Part shown: positions 36,598 through 45,463 of the stretch, piece after piece | How the letters are laid out: every line of letters starts with the position of its first letter | Numbering within the stretch: position 1 is the stretch's first letter | Origin: Splendidivirga corallicola | GTDB taxonomy: Bacteria > Bacteroidota > Bacteroidia > Cytophagales > Cyclobacteriaceae | NCBI GenBank assembly: GCA_030442035.1 | Contig: JAUJEA010000004.1 | Span: forward strand, 62,001-126,000 | Direction: 5' to 3' | Length of the DNA: 64,000 nucleotides | Program-made: the position numbers and the translations under genes | Notes under the pieces: generated by a model | Told to the model about the DNA's origin: nothing | Seen by the model: the letters and a program-made list of their open reading frames with translations, nothing else | Databases searched by the model: none

Positions 36598-38214
36598 ATG
36601 TCAAAAATTACTAATTCCCTGGGCCTGATAATTGTAACGGTTATATTTTTTACCGGATGCAGAACAGTGAAAATAAAGAAATCCGAGGAAGTGGCATCTC
36701 CGAATTTTCTTTTTATCCTGGTGGATGATCTGGGCTATGCAGACTTAAGTTGTATGGGAAGCGCTTATTACGAAACTCCCAACATTGACAAAATAGCCAA
36801 CAGTGGCGTTAAATTTACCAATGGCTATGCTGCTTGTCAGGTTTGTAGCCCTTCCCGGGCGAGTTTGTTGTCAGGAAAGCTTCCGGCTCGTCATGGCATC
36901 ACGGATTATATTGGTGCACCTACCGGAGAAAATTGGAGAAAAACAGACAGGAGGACAAAACTGCTGCCACCAGCCTATCAACCCCATTTGCCCCATGAAT
37001 ATATTATCCTTCCGGAAGCATTAAAAGAGCAAGGCTATAATACCTTCTTTGCTGGAAAATGGCATTTGGGTAGTGAAGGCTCCTATCCGGAAGATCATGG
37101 TTTCGATGAAAACCAGGGTGGGTTCGAACAAGGTGGACCGTACACAGGAGGTTATTTTTCACCTTTCAATAATCCCAAAATGACCGATTACCCTGAAGAA
37201 AAAGGAATGAGCCTTTCAATGAAATTAGCAAAGGAAACTGTGCAATTTATTGAGAGAAAGAAGGACGAAAAATTCTTTGCTTACCTTTCATTTTATGCCG
37301 TTCATGGACCAATTCAAACCACTGAAGAAAAGTGGAATAAATATCGCAATAAAGCGGAATCTCAAGGAATTGCCCAACAAGGATTTGAAATGGAACGCAG
37401 ACTTCCTATTCGCAAACAGCAGGACAACCCTGTTTATGCCGGACTTATAGAGCAAATGGATGAAGCTGTTGGGTATGTGCTGGACAATCTTAAATCTCTG
37501 GGACTGGATGAGAAAACAGTCATCATTTTCACCTCGGACAATGGGGGTGTGGCCTCAGGAGATAATTACTCTTCCAATATGCTCGATCTGAGGGGTGGTA
37601 AGGGATACCAGTGGGAAGGAGGGGTACGCATTCCCTATTTTATCCATGTTCCTTGGATACATAAGAAGGGCATTATTAATGATACGCCTGTCATTGGTAC
37701 GGATTTTTATCCCACTATTCTGGAACTAGCCAATGCCGAACTGAAACCGGAAGAACATGAGGATGGTGTAAGCCTTACGGCTGCCCTTAGGGGAGAGTCC
37801 CTTTCCGAAAGACCACTCTATTGGCATTACCCTCATTACGGCAATCAGGGAGGTGATCCTTCTTCTATCATCCGCCTGGGTAATTGGAAACTCATTCACT
37901 ATTGGGAAGATGATTCCGATGAGTTATATGACTTATCAAAAGACCTTGAAGAGCAAAGCAATATAGCTGGTAATCATCCGGAAAAGACAAAAGCACTTAG
38001 GGAACAATTGCTGACATGGCTCAAAGAGACGGATACACACTACGCAGCGTTCGATCCCGAATATAACGAAGACCGCTTTAAAGAAAAGGAGAGATGGTAC
38101 AGAGACACACTCATGCCACGCCTTGAGCAACGACGCAAAGCCATGTTACAGAAAGACTGGCAGCCTAATGAGCATTGGTGGGGAAGCAAGATCAAAGTAG
38201 AAGAGCCGGAATAA
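36598..38214 (+). CDS. S1 family sulfatase, lipoprotein
   Basis: About 538 residues from ATG 36598 (a TTG at 36556 would add residues before the leader). Lipobox FTGC gives Cys21. Core: NFLFILVDDLGYADLSCMGS, maturation motif CSPSR at Cys83, ASLLSGKLPARHGITDYIGA, FFAGKWHLGSEG and IIFTSDNGGVASGDNYSSN. The long segment after the active site (TKLLPPAYQPHLPHEYIILP) and the extended basic C terminus (ERWYRDTLMPRLEQRRK) match the larger arylsulfatase A-like branch often found in sulfatase-rich loci. It is the last gene before the TetR-controlled fucose module. No strong terminator is visible after it. Confidence 0.92.
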   Translation: MSKITNSLGLIIVTVIFFTGCRTVKIKKSEEVASPNFLFILVDDLGYADLSCMGSAYYETPNIDKIANSGVKFTNGYAACQVCSPSRASLLSGKLPARHGITDYIGAPTGENWRKTDRRTKLLPPAYQPHLPHEYIILPEALKEQGYNTFFAGKWHLGSEGSYPEDHGFDENQGGFEQGGPYTGGYFSPFNNPKMTDYPEEKGMSLSMKLAKETVQFIERKKDEKFFAYLSFYAVHGPIQTTEEKWNKYRNKAESQGIAQQGFEMERRLPIRKQQDNPVYAGLIEQMDEAVGYVLDNLKSLGLDEKTVIIFTSDNGGVASGDNYSSNMLDLRGGKGYQWEGGVRIPYFIHVPWIHKKGIINDTPVIGTDFYPTILELANAELKPEEHEDGVSLTAALRGESLSERPLYWHYPHYGNQGGDPSSIIRLGNWKLIHYWEDDSDELYDLSKDLEEQSNIAGNHPEKTKALREQLLTWLKETDTHYAAFDPEYNEDRFKEKERWYRDTLMPRLEQRRKAMLQKDWQPNEHWWGSKIKVEEPE

Positions 38215-38315
38215 ATTTAAAAGCCCAAATTCGAAATTAGCGCGAACTTCAGCAATTGAAAAAATCAAACTGATCAATTAATGACAAAAAAGTAGGAGTG
38301 AAGAGAATATAATTC

Positions 38316-38323
38316 TATATTTG
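38316..38323 (+). promoter_or_regulatory. Candidate Bacteroidota -7 promoter element before tetR
   Basis: TATATTTG matches the TAnnTTTG consensus and abuts the palindrome at 38324, so a repressor bound there would cover the transcription start. No convincing -33 TTG was found at the usual distance, so the assignment is tentative. Confidence 0.4.
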
Positions 38324-38341
38324 TAGGGCATCTGCCCTAAT
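38324..38341. promoter_or_regulatory. Candidate TetR operator, site 1
   Basis: TAGGGCATCTGCCCTA is a perfect 6-bp inverted repeat with a 4-bp centre, followed by AT, about 59 bp before the tetR ATG. The identical arms recur at 39087-39104 in front of the symporter gene; only the centre differs. Two matching palindromes flanking a TetR gene are the expected pattern for an autoregulated repressor. Confidence 0.75.
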
Positions 38342-38399
38342 ATTAAATAATTCACTGATATTCTGTGATTTTAATGTTGATAACCATAGTGAGATTGTC

Positions 38400-39068
38400 A
38401 TGACAACAAAAGAGAAAATTGTTGAAACTGCTATTGAATTATATAATCAAAAAGGTGTCAATAATGTCACAAGTCGTCATATTGCCCAGCAAATTGGCAT
38501 CAGTCACGGTAATTTGGAATATCATTTCAAGAATAAGGAAGAGTTGATCAGAGCTATATATGAGCAAATGAGAAATGAAATGTCTGTGGCTTATACACTG
38601 GACGATGTTCAAAATGTATCACTCATTCATTTTCACCAATTGTTGCTTCGCCTGGAGAGCTTCCAGCATAGATACAAATTTTTTAACTTGGATGTACTTG
38701 AGATATCGAGGAAATTTCCAAAGGTGAATAAATTGATTTCGAAGACGTTACGCTTCAGAAAGGACCAGATACAAACAATATTTAATCAGTTTGTGGAACA
38801 GGGCTTATTGAAATCTGAGGAGAATAAAGGTGATTATTTAAGACTACAGCACAATATAAGAATTATCATCACCTTCTGGCTGGCACAAAAGGAGGTGGTA
38901 ACGAGTTTTTCTTTCGGAAAAGAAGGGGAAATGAGCCGCCACATCTGGGGGTTATTGGTTCCATTCATGACATCAAAAGGTAAGGAAATTTTTCACGACC
39001 TTATGAAACAGATCAATAATAGTGAATTAAAGCAAAGTTCTTCCAATGAGATACAAGATGCCATTTGA
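38400..39068 (+). CDS. TetR-family transcriptional regulator
   Basis: 222 residues. The N-terminal DNA-binding domain (about 3-60) carries the TetR pattern: KIVETAIELYNQKGVNNVTS, then the recognition-helix region HIAQQIGISHGNLEYHF and KNKEELIRAIYEQM. The rest is the ligand-binding helical domain, with no recognised ligand signature. The gene is followed after 60 bp by a sugar-type sodium symporter and then fucose genes, all on the same strand. The paired palindromes at 38324 and 39087 suggest it represses itself and the transporter operon until an inducer, perhaps fucose or a catabolite, is bound. Inducer identity is inference. Confidence 0.92.
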   Translation: MTTKEKIVETAIELYNQKGVNNVTSRHIAQQIGISHGNLEYHFKNKEELIRAIYEQMRNEMSVAYTLDDVQNVSLIHFHQLLLRLESFQHRYKFFNLDVLEISRKFPKVNKLISKTLRFRKDQIQTIFNQFVEQGLLKSEENKGDYLRLQHNIRIIITFWLAQKEVVTSFSFGKEGEMSRHIWGLLVPFMTSKGKEIFHDLMKQINNSELKQSSSNEIQDAI

Positions 39069-39086
39069 ATTTTTTTTGATCCTGAG

Positions 39087-39104
39087 TAGGGCGAATGCCC
39101 TAAT
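39087..39104. promoter_or_regulatory. Candidate TetR operator, site 2
   Basis: TAGGGCGAATGCCCTA has arms identical to site 1 at 38324-38341, including the trailing AT, with a different 4-bp centre (GAAT against ATCT). It ends 24 bp before the symporter ATG, where binding would block transcription or initiation. Confidence 0.75.
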
Positions 39105-39128
39105 ACTTGAAATAAAAGATATTTCGAG

Positions 39129-40742
39129 ATGAATAACTTTTCAAACATTGATATATCGGTCACTGTGTTATACTTGGTGGGAATTGTCGTATTGGGAATT
39201 GCTACCATAAAAAAAGGACGTACTGATGCAGATCAATATTTTCTGGCTAATTATTCCCTAAAATGGCCGGTGATAGGTGCTGCCTTGTTCGCTTCAAATA
39301 TTTCAACGGTTCATCTGGTTGGTCTTGCAGCTTCCGGATTTAACGATGGATTAGTATGGGGTAATTTCGAATGGCTTGCAGCATTCATGCTGATCATTTT
39401 AGCATTGGTATTTGCGCCGTTTTATTATAGGAACAAGATTTCCACATTACCTGAGTTTCTGGAAAAAAGATATAGTCCAATCGTCCGAACTTTAATGGCT
39501 TTTTTGGCATTGTTGGGCGCTTTATTCATGCATATAGGTGTAAGCCTTTATGCCGGAGCAGTGGTTTTTGAGCAATTTTTCGGTATCGATGTTTACCTGT
39601 CCATTTTATTGATTTCAGGACTGACCGCGCTCTACACTGTAATTGGAGGTCTAAGGTCAGTGGTGATCACTGAAACAGTCCAGACACTTGTGTTAATTAC
39701 AGGTTGTATTGCATTGACGGTGTTTGGATTAATGAAATTACCTGAAATAGGGATTGAGGATCTGGCCGGACTAAAACGTGCTGTTAAACCGGAGCAATTG
39801 GATTTAATACCTTCGGCCAATAATACTTCCGGTTTATCCTGGTCGGCAATTTTGTTAGGTTATCCTGTCATCGGGATTTGGTATTGGTGTGCTGATCAAA
39901 CAATCGTACAAAGAGTACTTGGAGCAAAGACTTTAACCGATGCACAAATAGGGCCTATTTTCGCTGGGTTTATTAAAATTTTGCCTGTTTTTGTCATGGT
40001 ACTGCCTGGAGTTTTGGGTTATGTGTTATTCCAGGACAAAATCACCAATGCCAACAACGCCTTCCCCATCTTGGTAACTGAACTTCTTCCGACCGGATTG
40101 AAAGGTCTCATGGCTGCAGCCCTTTTGGCAGCGTTGATGAGCACTGTCGCAGCAGCATTGAATAGCGCGGGAACTTTGGTTTCATTGGATATGGTCAAGA
40201 GATTCAGACCGGATATTTCCGATCGGCGTTTGGTGTTTATTGGTAGAATAACAGCTGTTGTGGTAATGATCATTGCTATTTTATGGTCACCATTGATCGC
40301 AAGGTTTAACAGCATTTTTGAAGCGATCAATAACCTCTTAATTGTGATCTCCCCCCCAATCGTTACAGTGTTTGTCTGGGGTGTGTTTTGGAAAAGAGGC
40401 AATACACAGGGAGCTATCGCTACTTTTATCGGAGGCTTTTTACTGGCCCTTGTAGTTTTCCTCATTGATTTTCCAATCATTGGAGAAACGAAGATTATCA
40501 CGGAGCTATGGGGTATATCCTTTATGATGCAGGCCTGGTGGCTCTTTGTGTGCTGTTCTATCATTTACATAGTTGTGAGTCTGATAACTTCTGCTCCCAG
40601 TAGTGAAAGCATCCATGATGTAACCTACCAATCTTCACATGAATTTTGGAAAATGTATAAGAGCAAAAAAGGAAGAAGAACTTTGATTTTAGCTGGTTGC
40701 CTGGTAGTCGTTATAATCATATTATATGCAATTTTTCACTAA
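39129..40742 (+). CDS. SSS-family sodium/solute symporter, probably for a sugar
   Basis: 537 residues with about 13-14 membrane helices of the sodium:solute symporter fold: VTVLYLVGIVVLGIATI, DADQYFLANYSLKWPVIGAA, then FASNISTVHLVGLAASG, characteristic of the SGLT-like branch, TLPEFLEKRYSPIVR and the ALLAALMSTVAAALNSAGTL helix containing the conserved Ser/Thr sodium-site residues. Sugar-type members of this branch often sit beside sugar catabolism genes. The next gene encodes a mutarotase-like lipoprotein 8 bp downstream, and fucose enzymes follow, so L-fucose or a related deoxysugar is the likely cargo (inference). Confidence 0.9.
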   Translation: MNNFSNIDISVTVLYLVGIVVLGIATIKKGRTDADQYFLANYSLKWPVIGAALFASNISTVHLVGLAASGFNDGLVWGNFEWLAAFMLIILALVFAPFYYRNKISTLPEFLEKRYSPIVRTLMAFLALLGALFMHIGVSLYAGAVVFEQFFGIDVYLSILLISGLTALYTVIGGLRSVVITETVQTLVLITGCIALTVFGLMKLPEIGIEDLAGLKRAVKPEQLDLIPSANNTSGLSWSAILLGYPVIGIWYWCADQTIVQRVLGAKTLTDAQIGPIFAGFIKILPVFVMVLPGVLGYVLFQDKITNANNAFPILVTELLPTGLKGLMAAALLAALMSTVAAALNSAGTLVSLDMVKRFRPDISDRRLVFIGRITAVVVMIIAILWSPLIARFNSIFEAINNLLIVISPPIVTVFVWGVFWKRGNTQGAIATFIGGFLLALVVFLIDFPIIGETKIITELWGISFMMQAWWLFVCCSIIYIVVSLITSAPSSESIHDVTYQSSHEFWKMYKSKKGRRTLILAGCLVVVIIILYAIFH

Positions 40743-40749
40743 CACTATT

Positions 40750-41202
40750 ATGAAAAAAGTAAATAGCATATTGTCAGTATTCCTGGTACTATTTAGCTTG
40801 TTCCTGATGGCCTGTGGAGATGAAAAAAATCCTTCAGGAGAAATAGAAAAAAAATCCGATGAACAAATTACAAACTCGCCAAAAAGATACGGTTGGGTGA
40901 TTCAATTGAAAAAGGAGAAGTATGAACAATATAAAGCACTTCATGCTAATCCCTGGCCGGAAGTTTTGCAAATGATCAAGGCATGCAATATTCAAAACTA
41001 CTCAATCTTTTACAGGGATGGTTATTTGTTTAGCTATTTGGAGTATACCGGAAATGACTTTGAAGCTGATATGGCCAAGATGGCGGCAGATTCAGTAACA
41101 CAGGCTTGGTGGAAATTGACGGATCCATGTCAGGAACCTGTGGAGACAGCGGCAGAAGGAGAGTGGTGGGCAGACATGGAAGAACTATTTCATGTTGACT
41201 AA
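40750..41202 (+). CDS. Rhamnose/fucose mutarotase-like protein with lipoprotein leader
   Basis: 150 residues from the ATG at 40750, 8 bp after the symporter stop; an in-frame ATG at 40726 overlaps the symporter gene. The leader VFLVLFSLFLMAC gives a lipobox Cys near residue 23. The mature part matches the L-rhamnose mutarotase (RhaM) fold: RYGWVIQLKKEKYEQYKALH, NPWPEVLQMIKACNIQNYSI and LFSYLEYTG, with TQAWWKLTDPCQEP near the end. Mutarotases interconvert alpha and beta anomers, normally in the cytoplasm. A lipidated form next to a transporter suggests anomer adjustment before uptake (inference). The sugar may be fucose rather than rhamnose given the neighbours. Confidence 0.82.
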   Translation: MKKVNSILSVFLVLFSLFLMACGDEKNPSGEIEKKSDEQITNSPKRYGWVIQLKKEKYEQYKALHANPWPEVLQMIKACNIQNYSIFYRDGYLFSYLEYTGNDFEADMAKMAADSVTQAWWKLTDPCQEPVETAAEGEWWADMEELFHVD

Positions 41203-41251
41203 TGATCTGGTGTGATCAAATTGCCTCGATTGAACTAAAAATTTTCTATAG

Positions 41252-42769
41252 ATGAGAAACATTATTTGGTTATTTTGTTTTGGGATCTTGTTGCTCTATG
41301 CCTGTCAGGAAAAAGTAAAAGAGCCCAATATTGTTATTATTCTCGCTGATGACTTAGGCTATGGTGATCCGGAGGTTTATAACGCCGAGTCCAAAATACC
41401 CACACCTAATATCAACAAATTAGCAGCGTCAGGAATGCGTTTCACCGATGCCCATACACCCAGTAGCGTATGTTCTCCTACAAGATATGGCCTTCTCACG
41501 GGTAGATATGCCTGGCGTACCGAGTTGAAGAAGAGTGTATTATGGGCATGGGATAAACCACTGATAGCTCAAGAAAGACTCACACTTCCTAAGATGTTGA
41601 AATCGAAGAACTATCATAGTGCCTGCATTGGTAAATGGCATTTAGGCTGGAGATGGCCTTCAAATGAAAATGAACAATATGCAAATGATACGGTGACCAT
41701 TGGTGATTACAACTATCCGGGTAGAAGGGCTCTATGGAAAAAAATAGATTTTGAAAACTCATTGGGTGGAGGTCCTTTGGAAGCTGGTTTTGATTACTAC
41801 TTTGGGGATGACGTACCTAATTTTCCTCCTTATGTCTTTTTTGAAAATGATCAATTGGTAAGTGTACCACTGTCACTCAAACCTGATAGTTTATTTGGGA
41901 TTCCCGGCCCAATGATTGATGGATGGAAATTGGAAGAAGTGATGCCTTCCATCACACAGAAGGCAGTCGACTATATACAGCAACGAGCGAAGAAAGATAA
42001 ACCTTTTTTCTTATATTTTGCTTTGACGGCTCCTCATACTCCAATAGCTCCTGCCGGTAAATTCAAGGATAAATCTAAAGCAGGGTTATATGGTGATTTT
42101 GTTCATGAAGTAGATTGGTCAGTTGGTGAAATTATGACAGCCCTTAAACAAACAGGAGTGCTCAACAATACCATCGTATTTTTCACCTCTGACAATGGAT
42201 CGCCTCAACGGGATGGAACCAATATGAGTGGTCCTATTGGATCTGTTAAGAAATATGGACATGATCCAAGCAAACCTTGGCGAGGAATGAAGGCAGATAT
42301 TTGGGAAGGCGGGCATCGCGTGCCTTTTATTGTGTCCTGGCCAGCAAAGATTGACCCCAATACAAAGAGTGATCAACTCATTTGTCTGACAGATATTATT
42401 TCATCAATTGCAAGTATTTTGGATATTCCAAACCAACCAAATGCCATGGAAGATAGCTTTGATGTTTCACCTGGCTTCCTTCAGAAAGAATATGAATATC
42501 CCATCAGAGAAACAATTGTACATCACTCGGGTAATGGAATTTTTGCCGTTCGGAAGAAAAATTGGAAACTGATCCTTGGGAATAACTCCGGTGGATTCAG
42601 TAACGGACTCAAAATAGAAGGTATTCCTGTAGCCACAGAGGGACAATTATATGACCTGTCCAAGGATCCTGAGGAGCAAAATAATCTATATGCTTTATAT
42701 CCTGATAAAGTGAAAGAGTTGACGACATTACTAAATGAATATAAAACAAGGGGAACGAGTAAATTATGA
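41252..42769 (+). CDS. S1 family sulfatase, lipoprotein, in fucose module
   Basis: 505 residues with lipobox LYAC (Cys18). Core: NIVIILADDLGYGDPEVYNA, maturation motif CSPTR at Cys74, YGLLTGRYAWRTELKK, ACIGKWHLGWRWP and FFTSDNGSPQRDGTNMSG. Its stop overlaps the GH29 start by four bases (ATGA), so the two are translationally coupled. This is the tightest pairing in the window and suggests that the sulfatase clears a sulfate that blocks the fucosidase, for example sulfated fucose or a neighbouring sulfated sugar (inference). The other eight sulfatases lie in the first locus. Confidence 0.93.
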   Translation: MRNIIWLFCFGILLLYACQEKVKEPNIVIILADDLGYGDPEVYNAESKIPTPNINKLAASGMRFTDAHTPSSVCSPTRYGLLTGRYAWRTELKKSVLWAWDKPLIAQERLTLPKMLKSKNYHSACIGKWHLGWRWPSNENEQYANDTVTIGDYNYPGRRALWKKIDFENSLGGGPLEAGFDYYFGDDVPNFPPYVFFENDQLVSVPLSLKPDSLFGIPGPMIDGWKLEEVMPSITQKAVDYIQQRAKKDKPFFLYFALTAPHTPIAPAGKFKDKSKAGLYGDFVHEVDWSVGEIMTALKQTGVLNNTIVFFTSDNGSPQRDGTNMSGPIGSVKKYGHDPSKPWRGMKADIWEGGHRVPFIVSWPAKIDPNTKSDQLICLTDIISSIASILDIPNQPNAMEDSFDVSPGFLQKEYEYPIRETIVHHSGNGIFAVRKKNWKLILGNNSGGFSNGLKIEGIPVATEGQLYDLSKDPEEQNNLYALYPDKVKELTTLLNEYKTRGTSKL

Positions 42770-44139
42770 AACTTTCAATTTATCCAGTATTAGTTGTATT
42801 GATAATATTTTCTTCCGCTTCAATAGCTTCAGCCCAGATGTATGGTGGAGGAGAAGCCAACCCTGATTTACATACTAATCAGGAAGCCTTAAAAGCATTT
42901 CAGGATAAACGTTTTGGTATGTTCATCCATTGGGGACCTGTCACACTCCGAGGAGAAGAAATATCCTGGTCAAGAGGAGTTCAGATACCAAAGGAAGACT
43001 ATGATAATTTATATAAGGAATTTAACCCCGTCCTATTCAACGCTCAAGATTGGGTAAAAGCCGCCAAAGATGCCGGTATGAAATATATAGTGTTGACTGC
43101 CAGGCATCATGATGGATTCTGCCTTTGGGACAGTGAATACACAGATTATGACATGGCCAGTACTCCCTATGGGAAAGGGGTGGTAAAAGAGCTTGCTGAA
43201 GCTTGTAAAAAACAAGGAATTGAATTTGGAGTGTATTATACTATTTGTGATTGGTGGCATGAAGACTATCCGGTAGTGTATCCCGATCCTAACTATAAGT
43301 TTCATTTGGAAAGAGATATAACAGATCCGGTAGTTAAGGCTAAAATGGACCTGTACATCCAATATATGAAAAACCAATTAAAGGAACTCATCGATAACTA
43401 TGATCCTACGCTGATATGGTTTGATGGAGAATGGGAGTGGGCCTGGACTCATGAAATGGGAATGGATATGTACGCCTATCTCAGAGGTTTAAAAGATGAT
43501 CTATTGATCAATAATAGAGTGGATAAAGGACGTGAAGGAATGGCTGGCACTACCAAGAGCCATATTTTCGCTGGTGATTATGCCACGCCTGAACAGCAGG
43601 TCGGAGATTTTGACAACAAAAATGCCTGGGAAACTTGTATGACCATTGGGAAACAATGGGCATGGAAACCAAATGATAAGCTGAAGTCCAAAAGAGCGTG
43701 TATTCAGGCACTGATCAATACGGTTGGTGGAGATGGCAACCTATTATTCAATGTTGGACCCATGCCGGATGGACGTATTGAACAACGCCAGATTGATCGA
43801 CTTAAGGAAATGGGAGATTGGTTGAAAATAAATGGTGAATCAATCTATGGAACCCGGGGCGGACCTTTTAAACCTTCAAAACATGTGGTCAGTACCAGGA
43901 AAGAAAATAAGATCTACTTGCATTTGCTTGATTACTCGAAAACAAATTTGAAATTATTGTTTCCTTCAAAAGTAAAAATTAGGAGAGCTTATTTTCTCAA
44001 CGGTAATACCTCACTTGCCGTGGTCCGGGATAAGGATAATATTGATATTAATCTACCACAAAAACTACCTGATGATATTGCCACTGTCATTGTTTTGGAG
44101 CTGAATAAGTCGGCATTTGCTGTGGATATAATTGAATGA
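42766..44139 (+). CDS. GH29 alpha-L-fucosidase, secreted
   Basis: 457 residues with a cleavable signal ending near SIASAQ. The GH29 barrel is clear: FQDKRFGMFIHWGPVTLRG, YIVLTARHHDGFCLWDSEYT, FGVYYTICDWWHEDY and the nucleophile Asp220 in TLIWFDGEWEWAW. NLLFNVGPMPDGRI is a further family marker, and the C terminus forms a small beta domain. GH29 enzymes retain configuration and release alpha-linked L-fucose. The sequence around the nucleophile does not by itself reveal the linkage preference or the GH29 subgroup. It overlaps the upstream sulfatase by four bases and is followed 46 bp later by the fuconate dehydratase gene. Confidence 0.95.
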   Translation: MKLSIYPVLVVLIIFSSASIASAQMYGGGEANPDLHTNQEALKAFQDKRFGMFIHWGPVTLRGEEISWSRGVQIPKEDYDNLYKEFNPVLFNAQDWVKAAKDAGMKYIVLTARHHDGFCLWDSEYTDYDMASTPYGKGVVKELAEACKKQGIEFGVYYTICDWWHEDYPVVYPDPNYKFHLERDITDPVVKAKMDLYIQYMKNQLKELIDNYDPTLIWFDGEWEWAWTHEMGMDMYAYLRGLKDDLLINNRVDKGREGMAGTTKSHIFAGDYATPEQQVGDFDNKNAWETCMTIGKQWAWKPNDKLKSKRACIQALINTVGGDGNLLFNVGPMPDGRIEQRQIDRLKEMGDWLKINGESIYGTRGGPFKPSKHVVSTRKENKIYLHLLDYSKTNLKLLFPSKVKIRRAYFLNGNTSLAVVRDKDNIDINLPQKLPDDIATVIVLELNKSAFAVDIIE

Positions 44140-44185
44140 TCTTAGTGTTGATAAACACCGGATGGAAAAGACATTAAAAAACTGA

Positions 44186-45424
44186 ATGGAGAAAACTGTA
44201 GTCATTAAAAAAGGAGTGTCATCAGACATCCAATTCAGGTTAAAAGATGGGGCAGGTTCTGATGCCGTTCACACCACACCCATTTATGCTTATGCGGTAT
44301 GTAAATTACAAACAGACCGAGCCATTGAGGGAATAGGACTCGCTTTTACGCTGGGTGGAGGCAACAACCTGGTATGCCAGGCAATTGACTACCTGGTAAA
44401 ATACATTGAAGGCAAAGAAATCAATGAGCTTATGGCTTGTTTTGGACAAGTATCAAAAGCCATGGCTGACGATCCAAACCTCCGGTGGCTGGGTCCTCAT
44501 AAAGGGGTAGTTCATCTGGCTTTGGCTAGTATTACAAATGCTTGCTTTGATCTATGGGCCAAAGCCAAAGGAGTACCACTTTGGAAGCTGCTAATCGATT
44601 TACCTGACCGTTCCATAGCCAACACTTTGGACCTTTCTTATCTGGAAGATGTTATGACATTTGATGAAGCTGTCTCTATGCTGGAGCAGGCTGCAGCTTC
44701 AAAAGATAAAAGAAAGTCAATTCTGACTACAGGATACCAGGGTTACGATACCTCTGTGGGGTGGTTTAACTATAGTGATGAGAAGGTAGGGGAGAACGCA
44801 CGGAAGGCCATGGCGGAAGGTTTTATGGCGATGAAACTCAAAGTAGGTTCCAAAGACCCTCATCGGGATGTTCGAAGAGCCCGATTGGTGAGAGAAACAG
44901 CCGGAGATGAGGCCATCATCATGGTGGATGCCAATCAACAGTGGAATCTTCCGAAGGCCATTGAGGTATGTCAGGCACTTAAGCATATCAACCCTTTCTG
45001 GATAGAAGAACCAACGCATCCCGATGATATTGCCGCCCATGTGGCCCTGGCCAAAGAAATTGCGCCGGTCAGACTCGCTATGGGAGAACATCTACCTAAC
45101 AGAGTGATATTTAAAAACTATTTACAGTCAGGTGCCATGCACTTCAATCAGGTAGATGCCTTAAGGGTAGCAGGAATTTCAGAATTCATAACAATCAGCC
45201 TGTTATCCAAAAAGTTTAGTGTGCCTGTAGTTCCCCATGTGGGTGATATGGGACAAATTCATCAACATTTGGTGTTATTTAATCATATAAGCATTGGTCA
45301 CAAAGCACTTTTTTTGGAGCATATTCCCCATTTAAAAGAGCATTTTGTTTTTCCTGTGAAAATTAAAGATGGTTATTACCAGGTGCCTCAGGAGCCCGGA
45401 GCCAGCAGTGATCTGAAGCAATAA
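44186..45424 (+). CDS. fucD: L-fuconate dehydratase-like enolase-superfamily enzyme
   Basis: 412 residues without a signal peptide, so cytoplasmic. The N-terminal capping domain carries FRLKDGAGSDAVHT and IEGIGLAFTLGGGNN, typical of fuconate dehydratases. In the barrel, Lys217 and Lys219 in MAMKLKVGSKD are the candidate catalytic bases, Asp248 in MVDANQQWN the first metal ligand, and the Glu in FWIEEPTHPDD and in AMGEHLPNR the other two; VPVVPHVGDMGQIHQHL contains the His of the second base. It dehydrates L-fuconate to 2-keto-3-deoxy-L-fuconate in the oxidative fucose pathway. The enzymes for the other steps are not in the window, except possibly the oxidoreductase at 47798. This is the strongest marker for fucose catabolism. 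Confidence 0.87.
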   Translation: MEKTVVIKKGVSSDIQFRLKDGAGSDAVHTTPIYAYAVCKLQTDRAIEGIGLAFTLGGGNNLVCQAIDYLVKYIEGKEINELMACFGQVSKAMADDPNLRWLGPHKGVVHLALASITNACFDLWAKAKGVPLWKLLIDLPDRSIANTLDLSYLEDVMTFDEAVSMLEQAAASKDKRKSILTTGYQGYDTSVGWFNYSDEKVGENARKAMAEGFMAMKLKVGSKDPHRDVRRARLVRETAGDEAIIMVDANQQWNLPKAIEVCQALKHINPFWIEEPTHPDDIAAHVALAKEIAPVRLAMGEHLPNRVIFKNYLQSGAMHFNQVDALRVAGISEFITISLLSKKFSVPVVPHVGDMGQIHQHLVLFNHISIGHKALFLEHIPHLKEHFVFPVKIKDGYYQVPQEPGASSDLKQ

Positions 45425-45463
45425 CCAAATTGAAGATTTATTAAAAACCATGGAATTCGACAA

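Noticed and set aside
40019..40564. 181-codon minus-strand open frame within the symporter gene
   Set aside because: Antisense of membrane-helix codons often stays open; there is no start context or family match.
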